A program made the translations under genes and the position numbers. This document shows, piece by piece, positions 54,091-62,850 of a DNA stretch of 64,000 nucleotides. The notes beneath the pieces are model-generated. The model worked only from the letters and a program-made list of their open reading frames with translations. It made no database searches and was not told where the DNA came from. The first letter of the stretch is position 1. Each line of letters starts with the position of its first letter. The stretch is from Leptospiraceae bacterium (GTDB lineage Bacteria > Spirochaetota > Leptospiria > Leptospirales > Leptospiraceae). The stretch is from contig JAKRSH010000014.1 in the NCBI GenBank assembly GCA_022402465.1, forward strand, positions 62,001 to 126,000, given 5' to 3'.

Positions 54091-54954
54091 TTAATTCTGT
54101 ATACCTTTCAATCTGTAATCTGGGCATTTAAGTTGGATCTCTTTGGTCATTTCCATTAACCTGCTATAGATGCGTCCCTCGCCTTTGATCTTCCAATCTT
54201 CTAAGGCTTGGTTAGAAGTTAGCAGTGTGAGTTTTTCATTTTCATAACGAGTATCAATGAGATCATATAACTTTCGATTATTAAACTCAGAATCTTTCTG
54301 AATTCCAAAATCATCAATTACAAGAACATCCACATTCGCAAATTCCTTTTCTATATTACTTTCTTGTCCAGAAGTCTCGCTGTCTTTTTGGTAAGAATTT
54401 AAAATCGCACTCAGAAAATCTTTATTGACTTTGGCATACTTGCAATTTACGCCATAGCGAAAAATCAATTCATTTAAGATAACACAAGCTAGTAAAGTTT
54501 TGCCAGAGCCTGTTCCGCCCCAAAGATAAAATCCTTTTGCAATAAAATTTGGATCCTTCCACTTGTGAACCAACTCAGAAGCCCAGTCATGTGCTATAAG
54601 AAATGATAATTCAGGATCATTGCTTTTGTCTCCTATGTCTATGCTTTGGAGAAATTGAAATCTATATCGAGGTGGAATTCCTGCCTTGGCAACTAACTTT
54701 TCTAATTTAATTAGTTCTAATCTAGCTCCATGACACATACATGGAATCTGCATATCTGAATCTATATCATACACTAAAAATGGTGCTTGTCCTTTTGAAG
54801 GACAGAGGTTACAATCTGAACCAACACAATGACAAACACTCAATGCACCGGATCTTAGACCGCGCACATTTATATCTAAAATAATACCTGCCCCACCACA
54901 GTAAGGACAATCTACAACACCATGACGAAATGGAAAAACATCTGCAAGATTCAT
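54091..54954 (-). CDS. DnaC-like AAA+ ATPase with N-terminal cysteine clusters
   Basis: A 287-residue protein. The N-terminal ~85 residues hold clustered cysteines (DCPYCGGAG, CHCVGSDCNLC, CMCHG) that probably bind zinc. The AAA+ domain follows: Walker A YLWGGTGSGKTLLA, Walker B DVLVIDDFGIQ, sensor LTLLTSNQAL and arginine finger region GRIYSRLMEM. It is like DnaC/DnaI helicase loaders and IstB; without a nearby transposase, a helicase-loader role in replication is favoured. The N-terminal zinc region differs from E. coli DnaC, but DnaI also has one. Confidence 0.82.
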   Translation of the reverse strand: MNLADVFPFRHGVVDCPYCGGAGIILDINVRGLRSGALSVCHCVGSDCNLCPSKGQAPFLVYDIDSDMQIPCMCHGARLELIKLEKLVAKAGIPPRYRFQFLQSIDIGDKSNDPELSFLIAHDWASELVHKWKDPNFIAKGFYLWGGTGSGKTLLACVILNELIFRYGVNCKYAKVNKDFLSAILNSYQKDSETSGQESNIEKEFANVDVLVIDDFGIQKDSEFNNRKLYDLIDTRYENEKLTLLTSNQALEDWKIKGEGRIYSRLMEMTKEIQLKCPDYRLKGIQN

Positions 54955-55100
54955 GTATAAGGAAATACTTATTGATTCACACTCTGTGTCAAGTTTATGC
55001 GATGATCTCTAACCTTTTTCAAAGATTATGTCCCTTCATTATGGAAAAATCTTCCAAGAAATGAGTAGATTCCTAAAAAAATCAGTCTGATTTGTTATTA

Positions 55101-55129
55101 TTGACTTTAATAAATCCGATACTTAACTT
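55101..55129 (+). promoter_or_regulatory. Promoter candidate for fcpA
   Basis: TTGACT at 55101-55106, 17 bases, then TAACTT at 55124-55129 (weak -10). Within the spacer TCCGATAC resembles the -10 core of flagellar sigma28 promoters (GCCGATAA), but no matching -35 is seen. The RNA start expected from the sigma70 reading would be next to the hairpin at 55137. Confidence 0.38.
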
Positions 55130-55136
55130 GAAGAAC

Positions 55137-55152
55137 TGGGAAAGGATTCCCA
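55137..55152 (+). promoter_or_regulatory. 5'-terminal hairpin in the fcpA leader
   Basis: A perfect six-pair stem (TGGGAA with TTCCCA) closed by an AGGA tetraloop. It would lie at or within a base or two of the predicted mRNA 5' end, where hairpins are known to protect transcripts of abundant proteins. Role inferred. Confidence 0.4.
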
Positions 55153-55195
55153 TTCTTTAAAGACTATCATTAGAGAAAGAAAAAGGTCAAAGGAT

Positions 55196-56110
55196 ATGAA
55201 GATCATGAAACAACTCCTCATCATCATGCTGGCACTGTCTATGAGTGTAGGAATCTACGCTCAAGCACAGCCTCAAGGTCAACCAGGTCAAGCTCAAGGC
55301 CAGGACGTTAAAGATACCGACGAACTTCTAAAAGGTGAACTCGTTCCCGAAGAAGAAGATGCGGATCTTACGGAAGACCAGAAAGAAAGAAGAAAAGTGG
55401 TTCAAGAGCAGGAAGCTCTTTGGAAGAACCCAGACTTCAAGGCATACAACAAAAATTTTCAAGAGCTACACCAATTATCTAAAGCTTTCGCAAATAACAA
55501 ATTTCGTTTAGCTTTATCTAACTACCAATCAGGTGTTAACGTTCTTTTTAAGAACAGAGACTGGGTTGAGCAGTATAGAAAAGAAGAAGCTGAGAAAAAG
55601 CGTCTAGATGAAAAATGGTACTGGCAAAAAGTAGATCGTAAAGCAAGAGAAGAAAGAGTAGTTTCTCGTGAGAAAAACACTTCTAAACAATCTGCACTCA
55701 ACTACTTTACCAGATCTATCAATCACTTAGATGAAATCAAAAATCCAGATCTTCGTGAAAGACCTGAATTCAAAAGATTACTATCAGATGTTTATAGAAA
55801 TTGGGTAATGGTTGAATATGATTTACAAAATCTTCCTCAAACTATCCCTATTCTTGAACTTTACATAGAGATAGATGACAATGAGAAGGAATACCCTGCT
55901 CACAAATATCTAGCTAGTGCATATGCATTTGAAGAGAACATGATAAAGAAATACGGTGGCGGATCGGAAGATCAAATGCTAAAATACCGTTACAAGAAGA
56001 ACGTTCACCTTCTTAGAGCAACTGAACTAAAATACGGAAAAGACTCACCTGAATACAAACACATTGTGAACATTGTAAACAGGGATGAAGTTATTTCGGT
56101 AACTCCTTAA
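55196..56110 (+). CDS. fcpA: Flagellar-coiling protein A-like periplasmic protein
   Basis: A 304-residue exported protein with signal [21 protein letters not shown], a Gln/Gly/Pro-rich stretch ([14 protein letters not shown]), an acidic segment and then a long helical body ([76 protein letters not shown]). Length, export and helical make-up match FcpA, the sheath protein that forces Leptospira flagella to coil; I base this on memory of the family. Start ATG 55196 or 55205 (AAAGGA is better spaced for the latter). Strong terminator downstream. Confidence 0.68.
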   Translation: MKIMKQLLIIMLALSMSVGIYAQAQPQGQPGQAQGQDVKDTDELLKGELVPEEEDADLTEDQKERRKVVQEQEALWKNPDFKAYNKNFQELHQLSKAFANNKFRLALSNYQSGVNVLFKNRDWVEQYRKEEAEKKRLDEKWYWQKVDRKAREERVVSREKNTSKQSALNYFTRSINHLDEIKNPDLRERPEFKRLLSDVYRNWVMVEYDLQNLPQTIPILELYIEIDDNEKEYPAHKYLASAYAFEENMIKKYGGGSEDQMLKYRYKKNVHLLRATELKYGKDSPEYKHIVNIVNRDEVISVTP

Positions 56111-56147
56111 TTACCAAATACTTCTCTTTGTTAGTCTAAAGAAACAG

Positions 56148-56174
56148 AAGCCTGGCTTAAACACCAGGCTTTTT
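56148..56174 (+). terminator. Rho-independent terminator after fcpA
   Basis: A perfect eight-pair GC-rich stem (AAGCCTGG with CCAGGCTT) and an eight-base loop followed by a T-run. It may also serve the convergent permease gene on the other strand, where the flanking A/T is less favourable. Confidence 0.85.
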
Positions 56175-56200
56175 CTTCAAGTAGCTATTCTAACAAAGTC

Positions 56201-58756
56201 CTAATTCTCCATCTTCATTAATGTCTTAACTGGTAGGCTAAATAACTTTCTGGAAGTTAGAATATAAGCAAATAGTATCCCAAAAAAAACTAGAATTGCA
56301 ACCATGATCATATTAAAAACAGGATAAATGGATTCTAAGTTCAAAACATATTGATTCAATATCTTATCAGCAATCATGGCTAGGATAAAGCTGCAAAAAA
56401 AAGAAAAGAAAGAAAGCAAAATGGATTCATAAAGAACTATTCCTCTTACAAAATTTTGTTTGGCGCCTACAACTCTAAACAGAACCATCTCCCGAAATCT
56501 TTCCCTAGAAGAACTATAAAGCACAGCTACTAAGAGCATTATAGAAGCTATTACAAGTAAGCCTGACATGATATTAATAATGGCTGATACTTTTTCCACT
56601 ATACCTTCGAAACTCTTAACAGCTTTTTCTGTATCAATGAAAGTTATATTTGGATAAGCTTTCACAATCTGCTTTTGCATTTGGAACCTTTGGGCTGAAT
56701 CTTCTATATAAAAAGAAGAGATATAATACCTTGGTGCCGATTCCAAATCTCCTTTGGAAAATAGTACAACAAAGTTTGGTTTCATATCTGCCCAATTAAC
56801 AGATCTTAAATTTGTTATTCTACCTTTGATGGGAAATCCTTGGATAGAAAATTCTAATTCATCACCAATTCCAGCTCCCAAACTTTTAGAGAAATCTTTT
56901 TCTACAGATATTTCATTTACAGAAGATTCTTTCCACCACTTTCCAGAATCCACCGACTCGGTTTCGAATAGCTCATCTCTATAGGACAACATGTATTCTC
57001 TTGTTCTAGCAGTAGATTTCCAATCTCGCTTAGATGCATCTTGCTCCAATTGAGAAGTGTCGATTTTTTCTCCATTGATCTTTGAAAGTCTAGCTCCTAT
57101 AATAGGTGCTAAGTAGTATTCTGTAGGTGAATATTTGGACACCATAGATTCAAATCCAGCCTTTTGGTCTGGCTTGATATCAATGATAAATACATTGGGT
57201 CTTTTGGTTAATTGCCTAGACCCTCCCAAATTCAATAAACTTTCTCGTAGGATTAATGAAAGAAGGAGAACGAAAATAGCTGATCCAAGTCCTATGATAG
57301 AAAGAGATACTAATCCATATTGTCTTACAAACTTCTTAAGGACTAAGGAAAAGCGCTTTGATACAACTCTACTCTTGGAATAACTTAGCAATAACCATCT
57401 TAGCAATTGGTAGGTTAACCAAATCAAAAGTGGAATCAAAAAAAACATAGAACACAACACTAAGCCCTTGATTATATTTCCAGTATCAAGCCAAGATACA
57501 AAGAAGAATAAAAGATAAACTGCTGCAAGTAAGATATATTCCATCTTACTCCATCGATTCGATAAGGAACCTGTACTGTCACTTACACCATCCGGTGATT
57601 TCAAGGCATTCATGGGACTTACCATTCCAGCCTTGATTAAAGAATGTAAGGAAACTAAAAGTGGAATAAAAATTCCAAGACCCAATCCTTCTAGAAAAGC
57701 AATGCCCGTAATCCCATGGCTTAGATCAGGAAAGCCATCTCCGCCTAATAAATTGGGAAGACTGGATTGAATCCAATATCCTAAACCTAAACCAAAGACA
57801 ACCCCAATCAAAGATAAACTTAGTGTTTCAGAGAGAACCATCAGACGTATATATTTTGATTCAAGTCCTAAGCATTTTAAAATAGAGATCTGTTTCTGGG
57901 AATCTAAGACTCTAGTCCTTGCTGAAATAAAAATTGCAACAGCACCTAAAAAGAAAGAAGAAAGGCCAAGTAAGCTCAAGAAATCTAAAGTATTCGTAAT
58001 AAACTTTTGAGAACCTGAGTTAACTTCTGTATTGTGGAAGATAGTTAAGTCATTCTTGATGTATTCTTCAAAATAAGTTTTCTTAAATTGGTTTGGATCA
58101 ACATTGTTTGGAAGTTTAGCAAAAATAGTATAGCGAATTCGGCTTCCCTTTTCTATCAATCCTGTTGAATCAACAGAAGACTTGGAAATAATAGAAGTTG
58201 GAGCCATTCCTGTAAATCCACCGACTGAACCTGGCTCTTTTTTAATAAGCCCTGCAAAAAAATAATCTCTTTCACCAACTTGGATTCTATCACCTATTTT
58301 CACTGCTAGATTTTTAGAGAGATTCTCTTCGAGAAGGATATCCGAGTCCTTTAATTTTGCATAGGCATCCTTGGGATCAGTCTCTATTTTTCCATAAAAA
58401 GGGTATTGATTTTCAATACCGCGCAACATAGATAAGGCAACTTCTTCGTTTTTAGGATTTTGCAACATGGAAAGAAATTGAACAACCTCAGCTCTCTGGG
58501 AACCTTGGGGAAGGGTTTTTTGTAAGAGTGAATTTTGGAGATCACGAGGTTTTTCGGGAGTTTGGAAGGCTAAATCGGCTCCCATCATATTTCTTGCTTC
58601 TGTTCGAATCAAATCAGCCAAAGAAGATTTATAGGATTGGATTCCAGATACGGCACCCACTCCGATGGCAACTGAAAGTATAACCTGTAAAGAAAAGGTT
58701 TTGCGGCTAAATAGCTGTCTTTTGAAAAATGTTTTAAAAAATGCTTTCTGGTTCAT
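56201..58756 (-). CDS. FtsX-type ABC transporter permease (YbbP-like)
   Basis: An 851-residue inner-membrane protein with about ten hydrophobic segments and large periplasmic loops, the size and layout of YbbP-type permeases. It opens with FKRQLFSRKTFSLQVILSVAIGVGAVSGIQ, has FtsX-like blocks around SSFFLGAVAIFISARTRVLDSQKQISILKCLG and LLVAVLYSSSRERFREMVLFRVVGA, and ends near FFGILFAYILTSRKLF. It partners the LolD-like ATPase at 58753 (four-base overlap). Such pairs extract lipoproteins or hydrophobic molecules from the membrane. Convergent with fcpA. Substrate unknown. Confidence 0.88.
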   Translation of the reverse strand: MNQKAFFKTFFKRQLFSRKTFSLQVILSVAIGVGAVSGIQSYKSSLADLIRTEARNMMGADLAFQTPEKPRDLQNSLLQKTLPQGSQRAEVVQFLSMLQNPKNEEVALSMLRGIENQYPFYGKIETDPKDAYAKLKDSDILLEENLSKNLAVKIGDRIQVGERDYFFAGLIKKEPGSVGGFTGMAPTSIISKSSVDSTGLIEKGSRIRYTIFAKLPNNVDPNQFKKTYFEEYIKNDLTIFHNTEVNSGSQKFITNTLDFLSLLGLSSFFLGAVAIFISARTRVLDSQKQISILKCLGLESKYIRLMVLSETLSLSLIGVVFGLGLGYWIQSSLPNLLGGDGFPDLSHGITGIAFLEGLGLGIFIPLLVSLHSLIKAGMVSPMNALKSPDGVSDSTGSLSNRWSKMEYILLAAVYLLFFFVSWLDTGNIIKGLVLCSMFFLIPLLIWLTYQLLRWLLLSYSKSRVVSKRFSLVLKKFVRQYGLVSLSIIGLGSAIFVLLLSLILRESLLNLGGSRQLTKRPNVFIIDIKPDQKAGFESMVSKYSPTEYYLAPIIGARLSKINGEKIDTSQLEQDASKRDWKSTARTREYMLSYRDELFETESVDSGKWWKESSVNEISVEKDFSKSLGAGIGDELEFSIQGFPIKGRITNLRSVNWADMKPNFVVLFSKGDLESAPRYYISSFYIEDSAQRFQMQKQIVKAYPNITFIDTEKAVKSFEGIVEKVSAIINIMSGLLVIASIMLLVAVLYSSSRERFREMVLFRVVGAKQNFVRGIVLYESILLSFFSFFCSFILAMIADKILNQYVLNLESIYPVFNMIMVAILVFFGILFAYILTSRKLFSLPVKTLMKMEN

Positions 58757-59499
58757 CGTTTCTTTTTCTTAGCAGGCTTGGTCTTAGATGCTTGTATCTT
58801 TTTCTTTGGAGATTTTAAGTTGGATTTAAACTTTTCCTTGAGTTCTCCATCTTTCATTTCTAGAATTCTATCTGCAAGATTTGCCACAGAATGATCGTGT
58901 GTAACAACGATTAATGTTGATCCCTTATCTCGGTTTAATTTCTGTAGAAGTTCCATGACAATATTGCCATTTTTCGTATCAAGATTTGCCGTAGGTTCAT
59001 CTGCAAATAAAATCTTGGGATCATTGATAAAGGATCTTGCGATTGCAATACGCTGTTCTTCTCCACCTGACAATTGTAAGGGAAAATGGTTTTCTCTATG
59101 TTCCATATGAACAGAAACAAGAAGATCTCTAGATTTTGTAAGAATTTCTTTCTCCGATAGATTGGATGAAACCATCAAAGGAATGGCAACATTTTCTATT
59201 GCAGTTAAATTAGGTAAGAGTTGAAAATTTTGAAAAATGAAACCTACCTTTGTTGAACGTAGATTGGCAAGCTCATCTTCTGATAAATCTCCGAGAGAAA
59301 CTCCATCTAAATGAATCTTTCCCTTGTCCGGTTTATCCAAACCTGCAGCAAGTCCAAGAAGTGTAGATTTTCCTGAGCCAGATGGACCAACAATCGCAAC
59401 AAATTCGCCTTCTTTTACAAGGAATTCCACGTTTTTAACAACATCAATGGATTCATTGCTGCCTTTAAATGATTTAGATACAGATTGAAACTTCAGCAT
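58753..59499 (-). CDS. LolD/YbbA-type ABC transporter ATP-binding protein
   Basis: A 248-residue ATPase. Walker A is GPSGSGKSTLLGLAAGL, the signature is LSGGEEQRIAIARSF, Walker B is ILFADEPTANLD and the switch His is in VVTHDHSVANLADR. This is the MacB/LolD/FtsE group that pairs with FtsX-type permeases. It has an unusually basic C-terminal tail (LKSPKKKIQASKTKPAKKKKR). ATG 59499 overlaps nothing upstream; the permease gene overlaps its stop by ATGA, so one operon. Confidence 0.93.
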   Translation of the reverse strand: MLKFQSVSKSFKGSNESIDVVKNVEFLVKEGEFVAIVGPSGSGKSTLLGLAAGLDKPDKGKIHLDGVSLGDLSEDELANLRSTKVGFIFQNFQLLPNLTAIENVAIPLMVSSNLSEKEILTKSRDLLVSVHMEHRENHFPLQLSGGEEQRIAIARSFINDPKILFADEPTANLDTKNGNIVMELLQKLNRDKGSTLIVVTHDHSVANLADRILEMKDGELKEKFKSNLKSPKKKIQASKTKPAKKKKR

Positions 59500-59840
59500 A
59501 CTAGATTTTAGACATAAGTTCCTTATAAATAAAAAAAATAAATCAAAATTATTCCAATAACTTCCGTTAAACTGTTCTATTTTGGGCGAATTTATCTTGT
59601 AAGCATTTAGAATGATTCATACAATGTTGGCACAGTGATTTTTCATTCTTTGAATTTTTTTAAAATTTTTTTTTGCAAAAATTTTGAAACCCATATTACT
59701 TTTTTTTTGACCCTAAACGATAGGAAAATTATACAGTATACTTCATCCTAAGAAAAAACAAAACTGATGATTTCTAAATTTTCAGGTTACGAACATAGGA
59801 TGTCAATAAAGTATAGATAAAACGTAAGGGTGTATTTTCA
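59500..59840 (+). other. AT-rich intergenic region ahead of the zinc-ribbon gene
   Basis: About 340 bases with no credible ORF. It separates the divergent LolD-like ATPase from the zinc-ribbon/leuS pair. T-rich tracts (59650-59710) could be DNA-bend or UP-element sequence. The good promoter at 59707-59735 leaves a leader of about 100 bases before ATG 59841. I see no clear riboswitch or T-box pattern in it. Confidence 0.5.
59707..59735 (+). promoter_or_regulatory. Promoter candidate for the zinc-ribbon gene and leuS
   Basis: TTGACC, exactly 17 bases, then TATACA: five of six bases at the -35 and four of six at the -10 match the sigma70 consensus. It sits immediately after a run of T residues that could serve as an UP element. 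Confidence 0.5.
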
Positions 59841-60005
59841 ATGGTGGAAAGCGACTCAGAAGTCGAAATAGAATCCGACAAGACATATAAAATATGCGCT
59901 TGTGGCAAGAAAGTAAAGGCAATCTACCAGAATGATTTGTGTAGAGAATGCTTAACGGATCGATTCAAAATGTTAACTAAGGTAATCGATTCCGTTAGGA
60001 AATAA
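59841..60005 (+). CDS. 54-residue zinc-ribbon-like small protein
   Basis: Too short for the ORF track. It reads MVESDSEVEIESDKTYKICACGKK...LCRECLTDRFKMLTKVIDSVRK. Two cysteine pairs (CAC at 19-21 and CREC at 34-37) form a small metal-binding knuckle pair after an acidic N-terminus; the last third is a basic helix. AAGGG lies ten bases before the ATG. It ends 82 bases before leuS in the same orientation, so it is probably cotranscribed. DnaK-suppressor- or RNA-polymerase-like binding is possible; function unknown. Confidence 0.62.
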   Translation: MVESDSEVEIESDKTYKICACGKKVKAIYQNDLCRECLTDRFKMLTKVIDSVRK

Positions 60006-60087
60006 ATTAGAAAAGAGATTAAGCGGAAATTTAAGAATTTTTTGGCAAAATGCCTAAAATCTACAACATACAACTAACTAATGTTAA

Positions 60088-62712
60088 ATGGCTGAATACC
60101 GATTTCGAGACATAGAAAAGAAATGGCAATCCTATTGGAGCAAGAATTCTAGCTTCAAGACGGATGTACATTCAGCTAAGCCTAAATTTTATTGCTTAGA
60201 TATGTTTCCCTACCCTAGTGGTGCAGGACTTCATGTTGGCCATCCAGAGGGTTATACCGCAACTGACTTGATCAGCCGTTATAAGCGTATGAAGGGCTTC
60301 GAAGTACTTCACCCTATGGGCTGGGATGCTTTTGGTTTACCAGCAGAAAGATATGCCATGCAGACTGGCATACATCCTAGAGAAACAACAGAAGCAAATA
60401 CCAACAACTTTCGTAGACAAATCAAAGAACTTGGATTGAGCTATGATTGGGATAGAGAAATTTCCACTACAGATCCTGAATATTTTAAGTTCACGCAATG
60501 GATATTCATTCAAATTTACAATTCGTACTTTGATAGAAGCTCTAAGAAAGCACAATCTATAGAAAAGCTAATCCTTGAATTAGAAAAGTCAGGCTCTAAG
60601 CCTTTTGAAGGCGAAGAAATTCCCGAATCGGAACATTTTTCATCAGGAGAATGGAAGAATTTTACCCCAGCTCGAAAAGATGAGATACTGAGTTACTTTC
60701 GCCTAGTTTACCTTGCCTACATTCCTGTGAACTGGTGTGAGGCATTGGGAACTGTTCTAGCCAATGAGGAAGTGGACGAATGGGTTGGAAAAGGCTACAC
60801 CGTTGAGCGTAGACCTATGAAGCAATACATGATGCGGATTACCGCCTATGCTGAGCGATTGCTGGAGGATTTAAATCTTTGTGAGTGGCCTGTATCCACT
60901 TTGGAAATGCAGAAGAATTGGATTGGCAAAAGTCGTGGATTAGAATTGGATTTTCCTTTAGAGAAGCCTGTTTCTGGTTCTGAATATTCCGAACAAAAGG
61001 TTCGCGTCTTTACCACTCGTCCCGATACAATTTTTGGCGTAAGTTACATGGTTCTTGCTCCAGAACACAAATTAGTTGAATATATTACTACAAATGAACA
61101 CAAAGCGAATGTAGAAAAATACCAAAAAGATACTTCATTAAAGAGTGATTTAGATAGAACTTCATTGAATAAAGATAAATCCGGTGTATTTACTGGATCT
61201 TACTGTTTGAATCCAGCAAACCCCAGCCAGAAGATTCCCATTTATATCTCTGATTATGTTTTAGCTACCTATGGAACAGGTGCTATCATGGCAGTTCCTG
61301 CTCATGACCAAAGAGATTATGAATTTGCTATCAAATACAATCTTCCAATAATTCCTGTTATACTAGGAAATACTGACCAAGAAAGTGCATTTGATTCTAA
61401 AGATTCTGTCTGCATTAACTCTAATTCAGACGAACTAAGATTAAATGATCTAAAATACGAGGAAGCTTTCAAGAAAACTAGCGAGTGGGCTGAATCCAAA
61501 AAAATTGGTAAAACTAAGATTCAATTTAAGCTAAGAGATTGGTTGTTTGCAAGACAAAGGTATTGGGGTGAACCTATCCCCTTAGTTCATTACCCAGATG
61601 GTACAACTCGTCCAATAGCTGAAAGCGAATTACCTTTAACTCTTCCAGACTTAGAAGAGTTCAAGCCTTCTGGAACGGGTGAATCTCCACTTGCTCTCGC
61701 AAAAGACTGGTTAACTTACAAAGATCCTCTAACAGGAATGATTGGTAATCGAGAAACCAATACAATGCCGCAATGGGCTGGTTCTTGTTGGTATTATTTA
61801 CGTTACATAGATCCAAAGAATCCAAATCAAATCTGCGATCCAAAATTAGAAAAAGAGTGGATGCCTGTTGGCTTGTACGTTGGTGGAGCAGAACATGCCG
61901 TATTGCATTTGTTATATTCAAGATTCTGGCATAAGATTCTTCATGACCTAGGACATGTGTCAACAGCAGAACCTTTCCAAAAATTAGTCCACCAAGGATT
62001 AATTCTAGGTGAAGATAAACGGAAAATGTCCAAATCCTTAGGAAATGTAGTAAATCCTGACCAGGTCGTAGAAGAATTTGGCGCTGATTCTTTGCGATTA
62101 TTTGAAATGTTTATGGGGCCCTTTGAGATGGTGAAGCCTTGGTCAACCAAAGGTGTAGAAGGTGTGCATAGATTTCTAGCAAGAGTTTGGCGACTCTTCC
62201 ATCAGGGCAAGGAAGAATCTTTCCGTTTGGATGAGATAGAACCAACTGAGAGTGAACTAAAAGTTCTTAATAAGACAATTCATAAAGTTCAAGAAGATAT
62301 TGAAGGATTTTCCTTTAATACCGCCATCTCGCAGATGATGATACTTGTGAATGAAATTACTCCCTCAGAGAGAAGACCACGTAAAGTACTAGAAACTCTT
62401 TTAATTCTTTTAAATCCTTTTGCGCCTCATATAACTGAAGAATTATGGTCTCTCTGTGGCAAGAAGACAGATCTTGTATTAGAAAAATTTCCTATTGCAG
62501 ATAGTAAATACTTAGTGGATGATGAAATCACTCTTCCCATCCAAGTAAATGGTAAATTACGTGGTGAGGCTCTAGTCCCAAAAGATATTAGCCAAGACGC
62601 CGCAGAAAAAATCGCTCGCGAGCATGATAAAGTGATGCCATTTCTAGAAGGAAAGACAATCCGAAAGATTGTATTTGTTCCGGGTAAAATTCTTAATTTT
62701 GTTGTAAGTTAA
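60088..62712 (+). CDS. leuS: Leucine--tRNA ligase
   Basis: An 874-residue class I synthetase that charges tRNA-Leu. FPYPSGAGLHVGHPEGYTATDL holds the HIGH motif, HPMGWDAFGLPAE follows, the editing domain is marked by TTRPDTIFGVSYMVLAPEH and TGAIMAVPAHDQRDYEFA, and KRKMSKSLGNVVNPD is the KMSKS loop. The C-terminal anticodon-binding domain ends with VNGKLRGEALVPKD and KTIRKIVFVPGKILNFVV. Normal length and intact. Confidence 0.98.
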   Translation: MAEYRFRDIEKKWQSYWSKNSSFKTDVHSAKPKFYCLDMFPYPSGAGLHVGHPEGYTATDLISRYKRMKGFEVLHPMGWDAFGLPAERYAMQTGIHPRETTEANTNNFRRQIKELGLSYDWDREISTTDPEYFKFTQWIFIQIYNSYFDRSSKKAQSIEKLILELEKSGSKPFEGEEIPESEHFSSGEWKNFTPARKDEILSYFRLVYLAYIPVNWCEALGTVLANEEVDEWVGKGYTVERRPMKQYMMRITAYAERLLEDLNLCEWPVSTLEMQKNWIGKSRGLELDFPLEKPVSGSEYSEQKVRVFTTRPDTIFGVSYMVLAPEHKLVEYITTNEHKANVEKYQKDTSLKSDLDRTSLNKDKSGVFTGSYCLNPANPSQKIPIYISDYVLATYGTGAIMAVPAHDQRDYEFAIKYNLPIIPVILGNTDQESAFDSKDSVCINSNSDELRLNDLKYEEAFKKTSEWAESKKIGKTKIQFKLRDWLFARQRYWGEPIPLVHYPDGTTRPIAESELPLTLPDLEEFKPSGTGESPLALAKDWLTYKDPLTGMIGNRETNTMPQWAGSCWYYLRYIDPKNPNQICDPKLEKEWMPVGLYVGGAEHAVLHLLYSRFWHKILHDLGHVSTAEPFQKLVHQGLILGEDKRKMSKSLGNVVNPDQVVEEFGADSLRLFEMFMGPFEMVKPWSTKGVEGVHRFLARVWRLFHQGKEESFRLDEIEPTESELKVLNKTIHKVQEDIEGFSFNTAISQMMILVNEITPSERRPRKVLETLLILLNPFAPHITEELWSLCGKKTDLVLEKFPIADSKYLVDDEITLPIQVNGKLRGEALVPKDISQDAAEKIAREHDKVMPFLEGKTIRKIVFVPGKILNFVVS

Positions 62713-62771
62713 CATCACAGTTTCTTCATTTTGTAATAAGAATAGCCCAGATTAATATATTCTTTGTTTGA

Positions 62772-62801
62772 TTGAAATCTCTTCATCTTTTAAGGTATAA
62801 T
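62772..62801 (+). promoter_or_regulatory. Promoter candidate for the chemotaxis receptor gene
   Basis: TTGAAA at 62772-62777, an 18-base spacer and a perfect TATAAT at 62796-62801, predicting a leader of about 43 bases before ATG 62851. A TTGACA at 62805 is a second -35 but has no good -10. Confidence 0.5.
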
Positions 62802-62850
62802 TTATTGACAAATACTCAACTAAATTGTTACCATCATATACATATTTAAC

